Below are positions 6,990 through 15,585 of a stretch of DNA of 64,000 bases, piece by piece. Position 1 is the stretch's first letter, and every line of letters begins with the position of its first letter. The notes under the pieces are model-generated. The model did not search any database. It was not told where the DNA came from and saw nothing but the letters and a program-made list of their open reading frames with translations. Source of the DNA: Vulcanimicrobiota bacterium (GTDB taxonomy: Bacteria > Vulcanimicrobiota > Xenobia > Xenobiales > JADMJV01); NCBI GenBank assembly GCA_017307785.1, contig JAFKGI010000007.1:1-64000 (forward strand), read 5' to 3'. The translations under genes and the position numbers were made by a program.

Positions 6990-9900
6990 ATGAAGAAGAC
7001 GCTGCTGGCCGCACTTTTGTCCGGATCGATCGCCTGGGCTCTGCCGGAAAACGGGCAGGTGATTCAGGGCCAAATCCAGATGGCGCAGCCCAACGCCAAC
7101 ATTCTGCAAATCTTGCAGTCCAGCCCGACCGGCATCATCAACTGGAACTCCTTCGGGATCGGTCCGCAGCAGCTGGTGCAGTTTCTTCAGCCCGGCTCCA
7201 CCTCGGCCACCCTCAACCGCGTCATCGGGCAGGAACCCAGCCAGATCCTGGGGCAACTCCAGGCCAACGGCCGAATCTTGCTGATCAATCCCAACGGAAT
7301 TCTATTCGGGCCTGGCAGTGTGGTCGACTGCGGCAGTTTTCTGGCTTCTACCCTGGCCATCCAGGACCAGGATTTCCTGGAAGGCCGCTATGACCTGAAG
7401 TGGGACGGCACCAGCCCGATGCGCGCCATCGTCAATCAAGGCGAGATCCGCGTGGCCGACGGCGGCTTTCTGGCCCTGGTTTCGCCCCTGCTGGACAATC
7501 AGGGAATGCTGGTCGCCGAGCGCGGCCAGGTCGTGCTGGGGGCCACCCGCCAGGCCTCGCTGACGCTCGATGCCCGCGGCCTGCTACAGGTCACCATTCC
7601 GGACGGATTCAAAGGGACATCCCATGAATCGGGAGCTGTGCTGCTGACTCCCGGGCAGATGAGCGACACCCTGGCTCAAGTCGTGAACCACTATTCCGGC
7701 AACGAGGCAGGCGCGATTGTGGACACCGGACACGGTATCCAGCTGGTAAGCGGCGAAGGCCTGCTCGTCAATCAAGGCGCAATTCGAGCCGATGCCTCGG
7801 TGGGCAACGCAGGTTCGATCCTGCTCGATTCCAGCCAGGCCACCGTGCTCACCCCCGGCAGCCTCACCAGCGCCAGCTCGCAACAAGGCAATGGCGGCGA
7901 AATCCGTGTCTTTTCTGGCGACTACGCCCGTCAGCAAGGCGCCGTGCAGGCCAATTCCTCGGCGGCTGGCAACGGCGGATTTGTCGAGGTCAGCGCTCCC
8001 CACGTGGCCATGAGCCGGCCGGTCGACGTATCCGCCGCTCAAGGCACTTCCGGAGTCTTTCTACTGGATCCGGACAATGTATTCATTCGCGTCGGGGGAA
8101 CGGACCCGGCCAATCAGTCGGCCGCCACTCCGGGCGATATCGAGGTCGACCCCAGCGCCCTCAACGTGACCGGTTCGGTCTTCCTGGAAGCCAGTCAGAG
8201 TATCGTCTTTGACAACGGAGTCCAGGTCAATCTGGACGGCGCCACCAACCTGCGACTGACCGCCGACAATTTCATCCTCATGAATCCGGGCAGCGCTATC
8301 AATGCCACCGACCCGTCCGCCACGGTGCTGATGCAATCCGGAACCATCGACGTGACTACCGTCCAGGCCGCCACCACTCACCTGGAGGCCGGCACCTTGA
8401 CGCGCTTCAATGGCGGAACGCTCGGCCTGGCGGGTGCCGACAGTCTGGTCAATGTCAGCGGTCCCAACGTTTTCTTTGAAGACGGAACGACCACCGTCTT
8501 CCAGGGCGCCCAGACCAACTTCAATTCCGTGGGTGGCACCGATTTTATCATCGGCCAGAACAGTCGATTCGACCTGGCCGGTTCCACCTCCAACAACCTC
8601 ACCGTCAGCGCCGGCGGGGTCGGTCTGAACCCGGGCTCCATACTTACGGCGACGGGCACCGACAATCGTGTGAATTTCGCCTCCACCAGCGGTGTCTTCA
8701 ATCAGGTCCCGGGCAGCAATATTTCCACCCCCGGCAGTGGCTCTATCGTAAACATCACGGCCACTCAGGCGGTCGACCTGTCCACCCTCGAAGCGCCCAC
8801 CATCCACGCTCATGCCGGCTCCTTCGCCCGCTTCGACGGGGGTAACGTGGGAGTGGGCGGACAGGCCACCAATGTAAACGTAACCGCCACCAGTCTATCG
8901 TTTGACACCGGTTCCACCAGCAATTTTCTGGGGACCGATGTCAACGTCATTTTGACCGGTGACCAGGGTATCACTCTAGAGCCGAACTCTCGTTGGAATC
9001 TCAACGGCAGCCTTTCCAATCGGGCCACCCTGAGCTCCCCAACCGGGACAATTCTCCTGGATAACAACTCTGCTCTGGTGGGCACCGATTTCAGCGAGCT
9101 GATTTTCCATCCGGAGGTCTCATCCCTGATGAACCCCGGAACCACCGTGGAAGCAAACCACCTGACCATCGAGACACCGGGGCTCATCGACCTGCAGGGC
9201 AATCTGCGGGTCGACCGTCTGGACGCTGCTTCCGACAGCTACACTCGATTTCTGGGCGGGAGTCTGGGCCGCGGGGGTCCGATTACCATCGCCAATGTGA
9301 CCGCCGGAGATGGAATCTTCTTTCTGGCCGGCAGCACGCTGGACGTGCTGGGCGACAATACGGAATTGGATTTGCTGGCGCTGCACAATAGCGTCTTCTT
9401 TGGAGACAGTTCCGTGCTGCAGATGCACGGAGCGGTCTCCAATGTGTTAATCGCGCAGACGGTCGACGACTTGCTCTATATCGGTGAGAACACCCGCATC
9501 CAGAGTTCGGGCCTGGCCGAGGTGCTGCTGACCTCGAGCAGCAACACCATTGTGCAGCGCAACGGCAGCGCCATCAATATCGACGGCCCCGGTCATATCG
9601 TCATGAATGCCGGGGTCAACGTGGTGGTGCAGGCCACCAGCAGCATGAATATCACCAGCCCTACCAACACCCCGGGCGCGACCTATCAGTTAGAAGTCAA
9701 TGCTGGAAAGCAGGCTTTGCTGGACGGCAACGCCCGTCTTTCGACGGCCAATGTGACGGCGGGTGACTACCTGCAACTATCCGGGGAGGTCGGCCGCGAC
9801 GGCCGCCCCACGCGGATTGATGGCACGGCCGGAAACGTGACTTTGTTTACGACCACCGTGAAGGGCAGCCAGGTGGACTGGAACCTGGACGCAATGGCCG

Positions 9901-10925
9901 GAGCCCTGATTCAGGCGGCGGGTTCGACCATTCAGGTGGGCGGTTCCAACAATCAACTCCACTGGACTTCTTCGAACAATACCGAACTGGGCGTAAACTC
10001 ACGGCTGACGGCCCCTGGCTCCACTCAATTCGCGGTGCAGGCGGGCGGACGCTTTCTGCAGTTGAACAACAGTACGCTCACTCTGACCGATCCTGGCTCG
10101 AATTTCGACCTGAACACCGGACTCTCGCCGGCTCTGAATCGAGTGGAAGTGGGAGGACGCTTCGCGGTCACGGCCAGTGGCGGCAACAACGTTCGCATCG
10201 CCGACCAGGTCATCGCCAACGACGTCATCATCACCAGTCCCGGCCAGCTCCTCGATGACCGCACCGACAGCGTGCCGGCCATTGTCGCCAACCATTCACT
10301 GAACGTCACGGTAGCCAATATCTCGGGTCCGATTAACGATCCGGCCACCGGCCTGGTCAACGCCCTGCCCTTCGCCACCGGACCCAATGCAACCGTGCGT
10401 TTCAACCTGACCGGCCCGAACAACACCACCCTGGGCGAGCGTTCGGCCAATCTCTACTACGCCTATCCCCAAAGCGGTGACGTCTCGATCCTCCACCCCA
10501 ACAGCGACGTGGCCATCTATAACGAGCCCGCTCCCCCCTCTCCGGTGGTGGTGGCCAATGGTGGCATCGAAACCCGCCAGGACCTGTCTCCTCAGGCCTT
10601 CCAAGAGGTCACCTACCAATCCGCCCAGGCTCAAGTGCAACTGGCCAGCCTGTATTCGGTGGCCGATTTGCCCGCCACCGGCGCCGCCATGATGCTGGAA
10701 TATGACAATGCCGGATTGACCGAAGCTTATTCCATCAGCTACATGACCTCAGCCCTGGTGGAACGCATCGTGCTCTCCCCCGAACAAGCCGTCCAGGCTC
10801 GCCGCGACCGGGAAAAGCGCGAAGTGGAAAAACCCGTGAACCTGATTCTCAGCAGCGATGACGAGGATGAACAAATCCTCTACTGGCGTCGCCTCATCGA
10901 GGGAATCCTGATCTGGGAAGAATAG
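6990..10925 (+). CDS. Two-partner-secretion exoprotein (filamentous haemagglutinin-like TpsA)
   Basis: 1311 residues. A signal peptide (1-17) is followed by a TPS/haemagglutinin N-terminal domain (about 20-200): the INWNSFGIG, TLNRVIG and LINPNGILFGPG blocks are the family hallmarks and NPNGI is the secretion motif. The rest is Asn/Gly/Ser/Thr-rich, predicted beta-helix, with four imperfect repeats of about 140-160 residues. The C-terminus ends in a short charged tail (DREKREVEKP...) rather than an obvious toxin. It should be carried across the outer membrane by a TpsB/Omp85-type partner, but no such gene is in the window. It is probably surface-exposed and adhesive. Confidence 0.88.
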   Translation: MKKTLLAALLSGSIAWALPENGQVIQGQIQMAQPNANILQILQSSPTGIINWNSFGIGPQQLVQFLQPGSTSATLNRVIGQEPSQILGQLQANGRILLINPNGILFGPGSVVDCGSFLASTLAIQDQDFLEGRYDLKWDGTSPMRAIVNQGEIRVADGGFLALVSPLLDNQGMLVAERGQVVLGATRQASLTLDARGLLQVTIPDGFKGTSHESGAVLLTPGQMSDTLAQVVNHYSGNEAGAIVDTGHGIQLVSGEGLLVNQGAIRADASVGNAGSILLDSSQATVLTPGSLTSASSQQGNGGEIRVFSGDYARQQGAVQANSSAAGNGGFVEVSAPHVAMSRPVDVSAAQGTSGVFLLDPDNVFIRVGGTDPANQSAATPGDIEVDPSALNVTGSVFLEASQSIVFDNGVQVNLDGATNLRLTADNFILMNPGSAINATDPSATVLMQSGTIDVTTVQAATTHLEAGTLTRFNGGTLGLAGADSLVNVSGPNVFFEDGTTTVFQGAQTNFNSVGGTDFIIGQNSRFDLAGSTSNNLTVSAGGVGLNPGSILTATGTDNRVNFASTSGVFNQVPGSNISTPGSGSIVNITATQAVDLSTLEAPTIHAHAGSFARFDGGNVGVGGQATNVNVTATSLSFDTGSTSNFLGTDVNVILTGDQGITLEPNSRWNLNGSLSNRATLSSPTGTILLDNNSALVGTDFSELIFHPEVSSLMNPGTTVEANHLTIETPGLIDLQGNLRVDRLDAASDSYTRFLGGSLGRGGPITIANVTAGDGIFFLAGSTLDVLGDNTELDLLALHNSVFFGDSSVLQMHGAVSNVLIAQTVDDLLYIGENTRIQSSGLAEVLLTSSSNTIVQRNGSAINIDGPGHIVMNAGVNVVVQATSSMNITSPTNTPGATYQLEVNAGKQALLDGNARLSTANVTAGDYLQLSGEVGRDGRPTRIDGTAGNVTLFTTTVKGSQVDWNLDAMAGALIQAAGSTIQVGGSNNQLHWTSSNNTELGVNSRLTAPGSTQFAVQAGGRFLQLNNSTLTLTDPGSNFDLNTGLSPALNRVEVGGRFAVTASGGNNVRIADQVIANDVIITSPGQLLDDRTDSVPAIVANHSLNVTVANISGPINDPATGLVNALPFATGPNATVRFNLTGPNNTTLGERSANLYYAYPQSGDVSILHPNSDVAIYNEPAPPSPVVVANGGIETRQDLSPQAFQEVTYQSAQAQVQLASLYSVADLPATGAAMMLEYDNAGLTEAYSISYMTSALVERIVLSPEQAVQARRDREKREVEKPVNLILSSDDEDEQILYWRRLIEGILIWEE
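8370..9850 (+). repeat. Imperfect ~140-160-residue repeats inside the exoprotein
   Basis: Repeat starts are visible near residues 462, 605, 743 and 903. They share a pattern LEAGTLTRFNGG / IHAHAGSFARFDGG / LDAASDSYTRFLGG, each followed within ~15 residues by a V-N/T-V-T/S stretch and a second 'L/F-x-x-G' strand. Spacing is 143, 138 and 160 residues. They look like successive blocks of a beta-helical shaft and show internal duplication of the gene. Confidence 0.5.
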
Positions 10926-10962
10926 CGACCGGAATATCGGCAAGCCTGTCGAAGCACCCGAA

Positions 10963-11886
10963 ATGCGACGTTCGATCTTCCTCCTCGTCCTCCTGAGTTT
11001 TCCCGTGCTGGCATGTCTCAATCTGACGGAAAAGAATCTGGACGGCAAAGATGTTCGTGTCGACGCTCCACTCACCATAGAGCCTGAACTCTCTTTCGAG
11101 ACGGTGGATTGGAAGTCCAAGCTTGCCAGACTGGACGAACGTTTGAGCATCATCAATCCAAATACCGAGGTAGGCCGAGAGAGTCGCAACGACCGGGGGG
11201 TTTGTCTGGCCCATTTGGGCAGAGCGAAAGAAGCCCTGTCCCTTTTCCAGAAGCTTGAGCAAGAGGAGCCGGGAACCTACCGCACCGCCGCCAATCTGGG
11301 CACTTGCTACGAGCTCTGCGGTCAAGACCAAGAAGCCCTTCACTGGATACAGGTTGGGATGAAACTCTTCCCCCAATCCCACGAAGGCACGGAATGGCTA
11401 CACGTCAAGATCTTACAGGCCAAAATCGCCATCGCGAAAGACCCAGACTGGCTGAAATCCCATTCTGTCTTGGGCTACGATTTCGGCCCGGAGTTGCGAC
11501 CCCAATTCCCTAAAGAACTGGCCGATCAAGCCTCTCGGGAGCGGGTCCGCAAGGCCCTCCGCTACCAGCTGCAGGAGCGGATCCCCCTGGTGGGTCCGCC
11601 GGATCCGGTAGTAGGCGACTTGCTTTTTGACCTGGCCAATCTGTGTGCGCTGATGACCACCGCCCATCGGGGCGAGGTGGTCATGATCGACAGCCTGCGC
11701 TATCACCCTCCGCGTTTTGAACTGGCAAAAAAGCGCCGGGATTACTTTGCCTCCTTCGACAAGGAAGAGGAGGTCAGCGCAAACTGGATCCAGCCCGCCG
11801 TCGCCGTGCTAGCACTGCTCGGGCTGCTGCACCTGCTCATACGGCGCCGACATCGTGTCCCGTCGAATCACTGGCCGCAAACCTAG
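10963..11886 (+). CDS. Exported TPR-type protein with C-terminal membrane anchor
   Basis: 307 residues. An N-terminal signal ends near LAC-LN, a poor lipobox at best. Residues ~60-150 contain TPR-like helices (NDRGVCLAHLGRAKEALSLFQKL, then NLGTCYELCGQDQEALHWI). A C-terminal hydrophobic stretch (WIQPAVAVLALLGLLHLLI) followed by RRRHR looks like a membrane anchor with a cytoplasmic basic tail. The function is unknown; periplasmic scaffold is the simplest reading. It starts 37 bp after the exoprotein gene and may be co-transcribed with it. Confidence 0.65.
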   Translation: MRRSIFLLVLLSFPVLACLNLTEKNLDGKDVRVDAPLTIEPELSFETVDWKSKLARLDERLSIINPNTEVGRESRNDRGVCLAHLGRAKEALSLFQKLEQEEPGTYRTAANLGTCYELCGQDQEALHWIQVGMKLFPQSHEGTEWLHVKILQAKIAIAKDPDWLKSHSVLGYDFGPELRPQFPKELADQASRERVRKALRYQLQERIPLVGPPDPVVGDLLFDLANLCALMTTAHRGEVVMIDSLRYHPPRFELAKKRRDYFASFDKEEEVSANWIQPAVAVLALLGLLHLLIRRRHRVPSNHWPQT

Positions 11887-12755
11887 CGAGCCTGCTTCCA
11901 GAGCGCCGCGAACGAGCGCAGGTAGCGATGATAGACGAACACTTCCCAATCCGGGGGCGCCACCGTGCCTCGCAGCATGTAATGCAGGCCGGCGTTGACC
12001 GAGGTGGGGGCGATCTGAATCAAGAGATCTCGTCCGTCGATCGTGTAGCGGTCGCCGTCAGCGTGCAGGCTTTCCGCGGGCAGGGCCAACATCTCATCGC
12101 GCCGAGCCAGGGCCGGTGCCGCTTCGTGCCAATCCGCCAGGCCGCTTACGAACTCATTCTCTAGAATGTAGCAAAGGGGAGCGCTGATGCTTTCGGCCTT
12201 CTCCCCCTTGCGATTGACCCGGGCCAGCTTCTCGAAAGCGTGCAGGGCTTCGGCAATTCCCTGGCGGGAAGGGGCCGCGGGAATCAGGGAATGCAAGAGA
12301 TCTTGCAGCCCGTGGGAAAGGCCGGTGAAATAATGCTCCCGAACCCCCGCCTTGACCAACGTGTAGAGCTTGTCCGTGGTCGCCTCGGCCTTAGACAGGT
12401 AACCTTGAATGTCATAGCGGTCCACCACCGACCTCTCGGGAGCCAGCCCCGGCTGTCCGGTTCGCAAATAAATCTGCAGGGTGCGATTTTTCATCACATC
12501 GCGAATGTATTCGCACAACTCCAGCCCCGCATGCTCCGTCTCCATCACCACATCGATCAAGGCCACCGAGGCCAGACTAAAGCCCGGCCCCAGCCTGAGG
12601 CTCTCCAGCACCTCGATCGCCTCTTGCTTGCTAGTGGCCGAATGAAGCCGAATGGGAAGGCCAAAAACCTGAAACTGGCGCATCGCCATCCGGGAGATCT
12701 CGTGAACATCGGGCTCATCGTCGACGAGCAAAACATGAAATTCCGTCAAATGCAT
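11883..12755 (-). CDS. Response regulator: receiver plus DUF3369 (paralogue)
   Basis: 290 residues, co-linear with the protein at 295-1170: VDDEP acidic pocket at 11-15, phospho-acceptor D68 (ALIDVVME), a conserved GQPG segment, the YLSK lysine and the shared PPDWEVFVYHR near the end. The ATG at 12755 gives the same N-terminus as the paralogue; the upstream extension to 12920 is not conserved between the two. It has no HD-GYP output of its own, but the next gene upstream (12835-13878) encodes a degenerate HD-like domain and is transcribed the same way, so the pair may work together. Its stop overlaps the convergent TPR gene by 4 bp. Confidence 0.88.
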   Translation of the reverse strand: MHLTEFHVLLVDDEPDVHEISRMAMRQFQVFGLPIRLHSATSKQEAIEVLESLRLGPGFSLASVALIDVVMETEHAGLELCEYIRDVMKNRTLQIYLRTGQPGLAPERSVVDRYDIQGYLSKAEATTDKLYTLVKAGVREHYFTGLSHGLQDLLHSLIPAAPSRQGIAEALHAFEKLARVNRKGEKAESISAPLCYILENEFVSGLADWHEAAPALARRDEMLALPAESLHADGDRYTIDGRDLLIQIAPTSVNAGLHYMLRGTVAPPDWEVFVYHRYLRSFAALWKQAR

Positions 12756-12834
12756 TTCCGCCGCTTCGCCTGCCCCCTCCAAGGCGCCTCCATCGTACCC
12801 GATGTTTAATCCGAAAGGCTGAAACCAGCCACGG

Positions 12835-13878
12835 TCACCAGTCGGGCAACTCGGGCCAGTCGAAAGAACCGTCGTCGCGTCGCGTGGGTCTTTGGGGCGG
12901 GATGGACAGCGTATACTCATCGGTCTGCTGCCAATCCCGGAACTCTTCCAAGAGACTCTGGCCGTAGCCGCTATCGGCCAGCTTCTGGTGGGCCATCGCC
13001 ACCGGCAATCCCTCTACCCGGTGGCCGTTAGGCAGCAAGCAGACGCAAAAACAGTCGATCAAACCCACGATCTGAGGTTCCAGCATCAGGTTTGGGGGAG
13101 TCGGCGAGTGGTGGTAGCGCACAATGGAAAGCACTTCTCCCCAACTCATTCGGTAACCGCTCAGGGCGCGATACCCAAGCTCCGGATGGTCTTCGCCCTG
13201 GGAGTGGAGCAAGCCGACATCCTGCAGCCTGGCCCCCATCGCGATTCCCTCACAAACGTCGTCAGACAGACCCAGATAGAGAGCGAACTTTTCGGCCATC
13301 AAGGCCCCCAGGCCGCAGCGAAAGCGAACGGGAGCAGGCAAGCTGTCAAAGAGCGCACGGGCCCGAGCCCGGTCGAGCAGAGGAGCATCCTCGCCAGGCG
13401 GACGATAGAACGAGACGGTGCCATCGGCACGACCCGCGGGCGGAAGAATCTCGAGTTCTCCTTGGCGAAGGGCGGACAGCAACTTGTCCACCAGGTCGTC
13501 CGCTTCGCCCAGCACTCTGGACGTAAAACACTGACCCAGATTCTGAAAAAACATCCGGGCCAAATCGGGAAAGAGAATCTCCAACTTGCCGGCCAACATC
13601 AGGTAGGTCCGCAAACTGCCGCGCGCGCATTCATACAGGCGCTGCAGAAAGTGCTCCGGAGACAACGGCTCGGGAAACTCCCTGGAGAATTGGGCTTCAA
13701 ACTGCTGCAAGACGCGGACCATCGTGCGCCCCCACACCCGCTCAGGAGAACCCAGACGCTGCTCCAATTCGGCTTTTTCGACTGCCACCTGCTTCGCCAA
13801 CTGCTCGACCGAGCCGTCTCCGAGCCCGGAAGTAAGCACCGCTTCTGCCAGTCGATCAAGCAATTCCCGGTCGTCCAT
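12835..13878 (-). CDS. TetR-like HTH fused to degenerate HD/HD-GYP-like domain
   Basis: 347 residues. Residues 1-60 (LLDRLAEAVLTSGLGDGS...ELEQRLGSPERVW) fit a TetR-type helix-turn-helix, and about 60-150 resemble a TetR ligand-binding half. Residues ~215-320 resemble HD-GYP phosphodiesterases (ARLQDVGLLH, HPELGYRAL, IVRYHHS), but the HD pair reads QD, so the first metal ligand is lost. A binding or protein-interaction role is more likely than catalysis. ATG 13878 is preferred (GGGGG at a workable distance); ATG 13884 is in frame. It lies 79 bp upstream of the receiver-DUF3369 gene, same strand. The domain reading is inference. Confidence 0.55.
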   Translation of the reverse strand: MDDRELLDRLAEAVLTSGLGDGSVEQLAKQVAVEKAELEQRLGSPERVWGRTMVRVLQQFEAQFSREFPEPLSPEHFLQRLYECARGSLRTYLMLAGKLEILFPDLARMFFQNLGQCFTSRVLGEADDLVDKLLSALRQGELEILPPAGRADGTVSFYRPPGEDAPLLDRARARALFDSLPAPVRFRCGLGALMAEKFALYLGLSDDVCEGIAMGARLQDVGLLHSQGEDHPELGYRALSGYRMSWGEVLSIVRYHHSPTPPNLMLEPQIVGLIDCFCVCLLPNGHRVEGLPVAMAHQKLADSGYGQSLLEEFRDWQQTDEYTLSIPPQRPTRRDDGSFDWPELPDW

Positions 13879-13945
13879 TCGCATCCCCCAGAATTTGCGG
13901 CCCGAGTTTCGAAACCTCCAGACCCCACCGTTCTCTAAGGAAATC

Positions 13946-15082
13946 CTACATTTCGTCGAGCATGGCCCAAAAAGAAGTCCACTTGGAAAAGTTGCGCATG
14001 GTTTTGACCTTGTGCAGCAGACCCTGCGCCCCGACCTGTTGTTCCAGCTGCAAACAACGCCGCAGCCCACGGCCGTAAATGGGACAAGGCAGCCGGTACA
14101 TATTTTCCGCAAAGCTGGCGTAGCCCAGATTCTGTACCACCCTCCACTCCACCCAGGCGGCAAATCCCTCCAGCAGATCCTGGCTTTGAGGCGGGCAATT
14201 TTCCTGTTGCCAGGCATGAGCGTGCTCGTGGGCCAGCACCGCCGAGGTAAACCAGAAGGGATACCCTTTGACGGCCCACATGGTGCGCTCCTTGGGCACC
14301 CACAGACCCACCGTGGTCAAGCTCAACATATAGGCGTCAGTGTGCAACTTGGGGATGGCCGCGGCCGATTCGGCCAGCTTGAGCTTGTAAGGTTGCTCGA
14401 CCACCAGCCCGAGTTCGTCCCGACAGAACCACTGCACTTCGTCCAGCAAATCCTGGGCCACGCCCTGAGACTGCACCCTTTGCGAGAGGCACTCCCGGCA
14501 GCGCGTGTCCCCATCGGGCGGCTTTTTCTCCTGACAGAAACGACAGCGCCCGCAGGCCTGCCAGTAACAGTCCAGGCAATACCACATGCTCTGATACACG
14601 ATCCAACGCCCGGTGAAGAGGGTGCCGCAGCCCCCGCAGGCACGAGCCGGTCCGCCGCAGTTGGGACAGTCCGCGCGGCCCTCGATGGCCGTGCCGCAGT
14701 CCAGGCAGAGCGGCCAGCGGTCACCGCATTTTCGGCAGTAGACTCGATTCTGATAGGTGGTACAGTGACCGTGAATCAGGTCGCCACAATGATCGCAAAC
14801 GGGAAAGTTGTGGGCGCAATACACGCAAAGAACGGGGTCTTTGGAAACCTGCTCAAAAGCGGGGCGACTGCACCAGCTGCAGCGGGGCGTGCGCGCCGCG
14901 CACGGGTTGCAGTAGGCCAGGCCATCATCCCACCACTTGCCGCCTCCGTCCTCCAGGTAGACCTCGCAGCGACAGCAGTTGTACAGGTTGACCAGGCATT
15001 CGGCGCAGCCTTTTTTGCCGGAAGAGGTGGGAAACACTTCGGACTGCGGCCGCTGACAGAACGAGCAAGCCACGATTCTCAC
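13946..15082 (-). CDS. Zinc-finger DA1-like metallopeptidase
   Basis: 378 residues from a GTG that overlaps the stop of the acetyltransferase gene (GTGA). Residues 1-200 contain at least ten CxxC pairs (CSFC, CAEC, CRCE, CNPC, CSWC, CVYC, CDHC, CRKC, CLDC, CPNC, CRFC), i.e. a row of LIM/treble-clef-like zinc modules. Residues ~245-345 match the DA1-type peptidase: TVGLWVP...MWAV then LAHEHAHAW, zinc motif H285-E286-x-x-H289, with E305 (LLEGFAAW) as probable third ligand. Plant DA1 is a LIM-peptidase that cuts ubiquitin-pathway regulators; bacterial relatives exist but are poorly understood. No signal peptide is visible, so it is likely cytoplasmic. Confidence 0.78.
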   Translation of the reverse strand: MRIVACSFCQRPQSEVFPTSSGKKGCAECLVNLYNCCRCEVYLEDGGGKWWDDGLAYCNPCAARTPRCSWCSRPAFEQVSKDPVLCVYCAHNFPVCDHCGDLIHGHCTTYQNRVYCRKCGDRWPLCLDCGTAIEGRADCPNCGGPARACGGCGTLFTGRWIVYQSMWYCLDCYWQACGRCRFCQEKKPPDGDTRCRECLSQRVQSQGVAQDLLDEVQWFCRDELGLVVEQPYKLKLAESAAAIPKLHTDAYMLSLTTVGLWVPKERTMWAVKGYPFWFTSAVLAHEHAHAWQQENCPPQSQDLLEGFAAWVEWRVVQNLGYASFAENMYRLPCPIYGRGLRRCLQLEQQVGAQGLLHKVKTMRNFSKWTSFWAMLDEM

Positions 15083-15531
15083 GACTTTTGCAGCAAAACC
15101 ACCTGATGCTGGCGATAGGGCTTGAGCTCCCCGGTGGGCACAAAGCCCACTCGCTGCCAAAAAGCCAGAGCCGGTGCGTTGTGTTCCAGAACCGCCAGCC
15201 GAAAGCGCTCTCCCTGGGAGAGAATTTCCAGCTGCTCGAACAATCGGGCTCCCAGACCCTCCCGCTGCCGATCCTCGCGCACCATCAGCAGTCCAACATA
15301 GACCGTGCCCGGCTCCGGGTAGTCGCGCAGAAAATCGACCGCCCCAATGATCTGGCCCTCCAGCCGGGCCATCCAGGTGTGCTTCTCGGCCACCTCGGGC
15401 GGCTTGCCCTCCAGAAAATCGCGCACGTCCTCCTGGCTGTAGCCGTGCCCGTGCAAACGTTGAAAATAGTCTGGACAGGCGGCGAACAGTTCCGCGGCTC
15501 GCTCGCCGGTAGCCGGCACCCACTCGATCAT
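15079..15531 (-). CDS. GNAT-family N-acetyltransferase
   Basis: 150 residues. The acetyl-CoA-binding motif is VREDRQREGLGARLFEQL, and the C-terminal LEHNAPALAFWQRVGFVPTG is the usual end of the fold. The ATG at 15531 follows GGAGAAG, and the much longer upstream frame is a shadow of the divergent RelA/SpoT gene. The acceptor substrate is unknown. Its stop overlaps the GTG start of the DA1-like gene, so the two are coupled; modification and proteolysis could act on the same target, which is speculation. Confidence 0.88.
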   Translation of the reverse strand: MIEWVPATGERAAELFAACPDYFQRLHGHGYSQEDVRDFLEGKPPEVAEKHTWMARLEGQIIGAVDFLRDYPEPGTVYVGLLMVREDRQREGLGARLFEQLEILSQGERFRLAVLEHNAPALAFWQRVGFVPTGELKPYRQHQVVLLQKS

Positions 15532-15585
15532 GGACAAAGCTTCTCCGATAGAGGCCAGAAAGACTCCTATCCGAAGGCCGAACCA

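Noticed and set aside
6785..6991. 68-residue minus-strand gene before the exoprotein
   Set aside because: It overlaps the exoprotein start, has no ribosome site and no recognisable sequence; left as intergenic.
15088..15585. N-terminal extension of the RelA/SpoT gene back to 15088
   Set aside because: It would run antisense through the whole acetyltransferase gene; the synthetase domain starts normally from ATG 15586.
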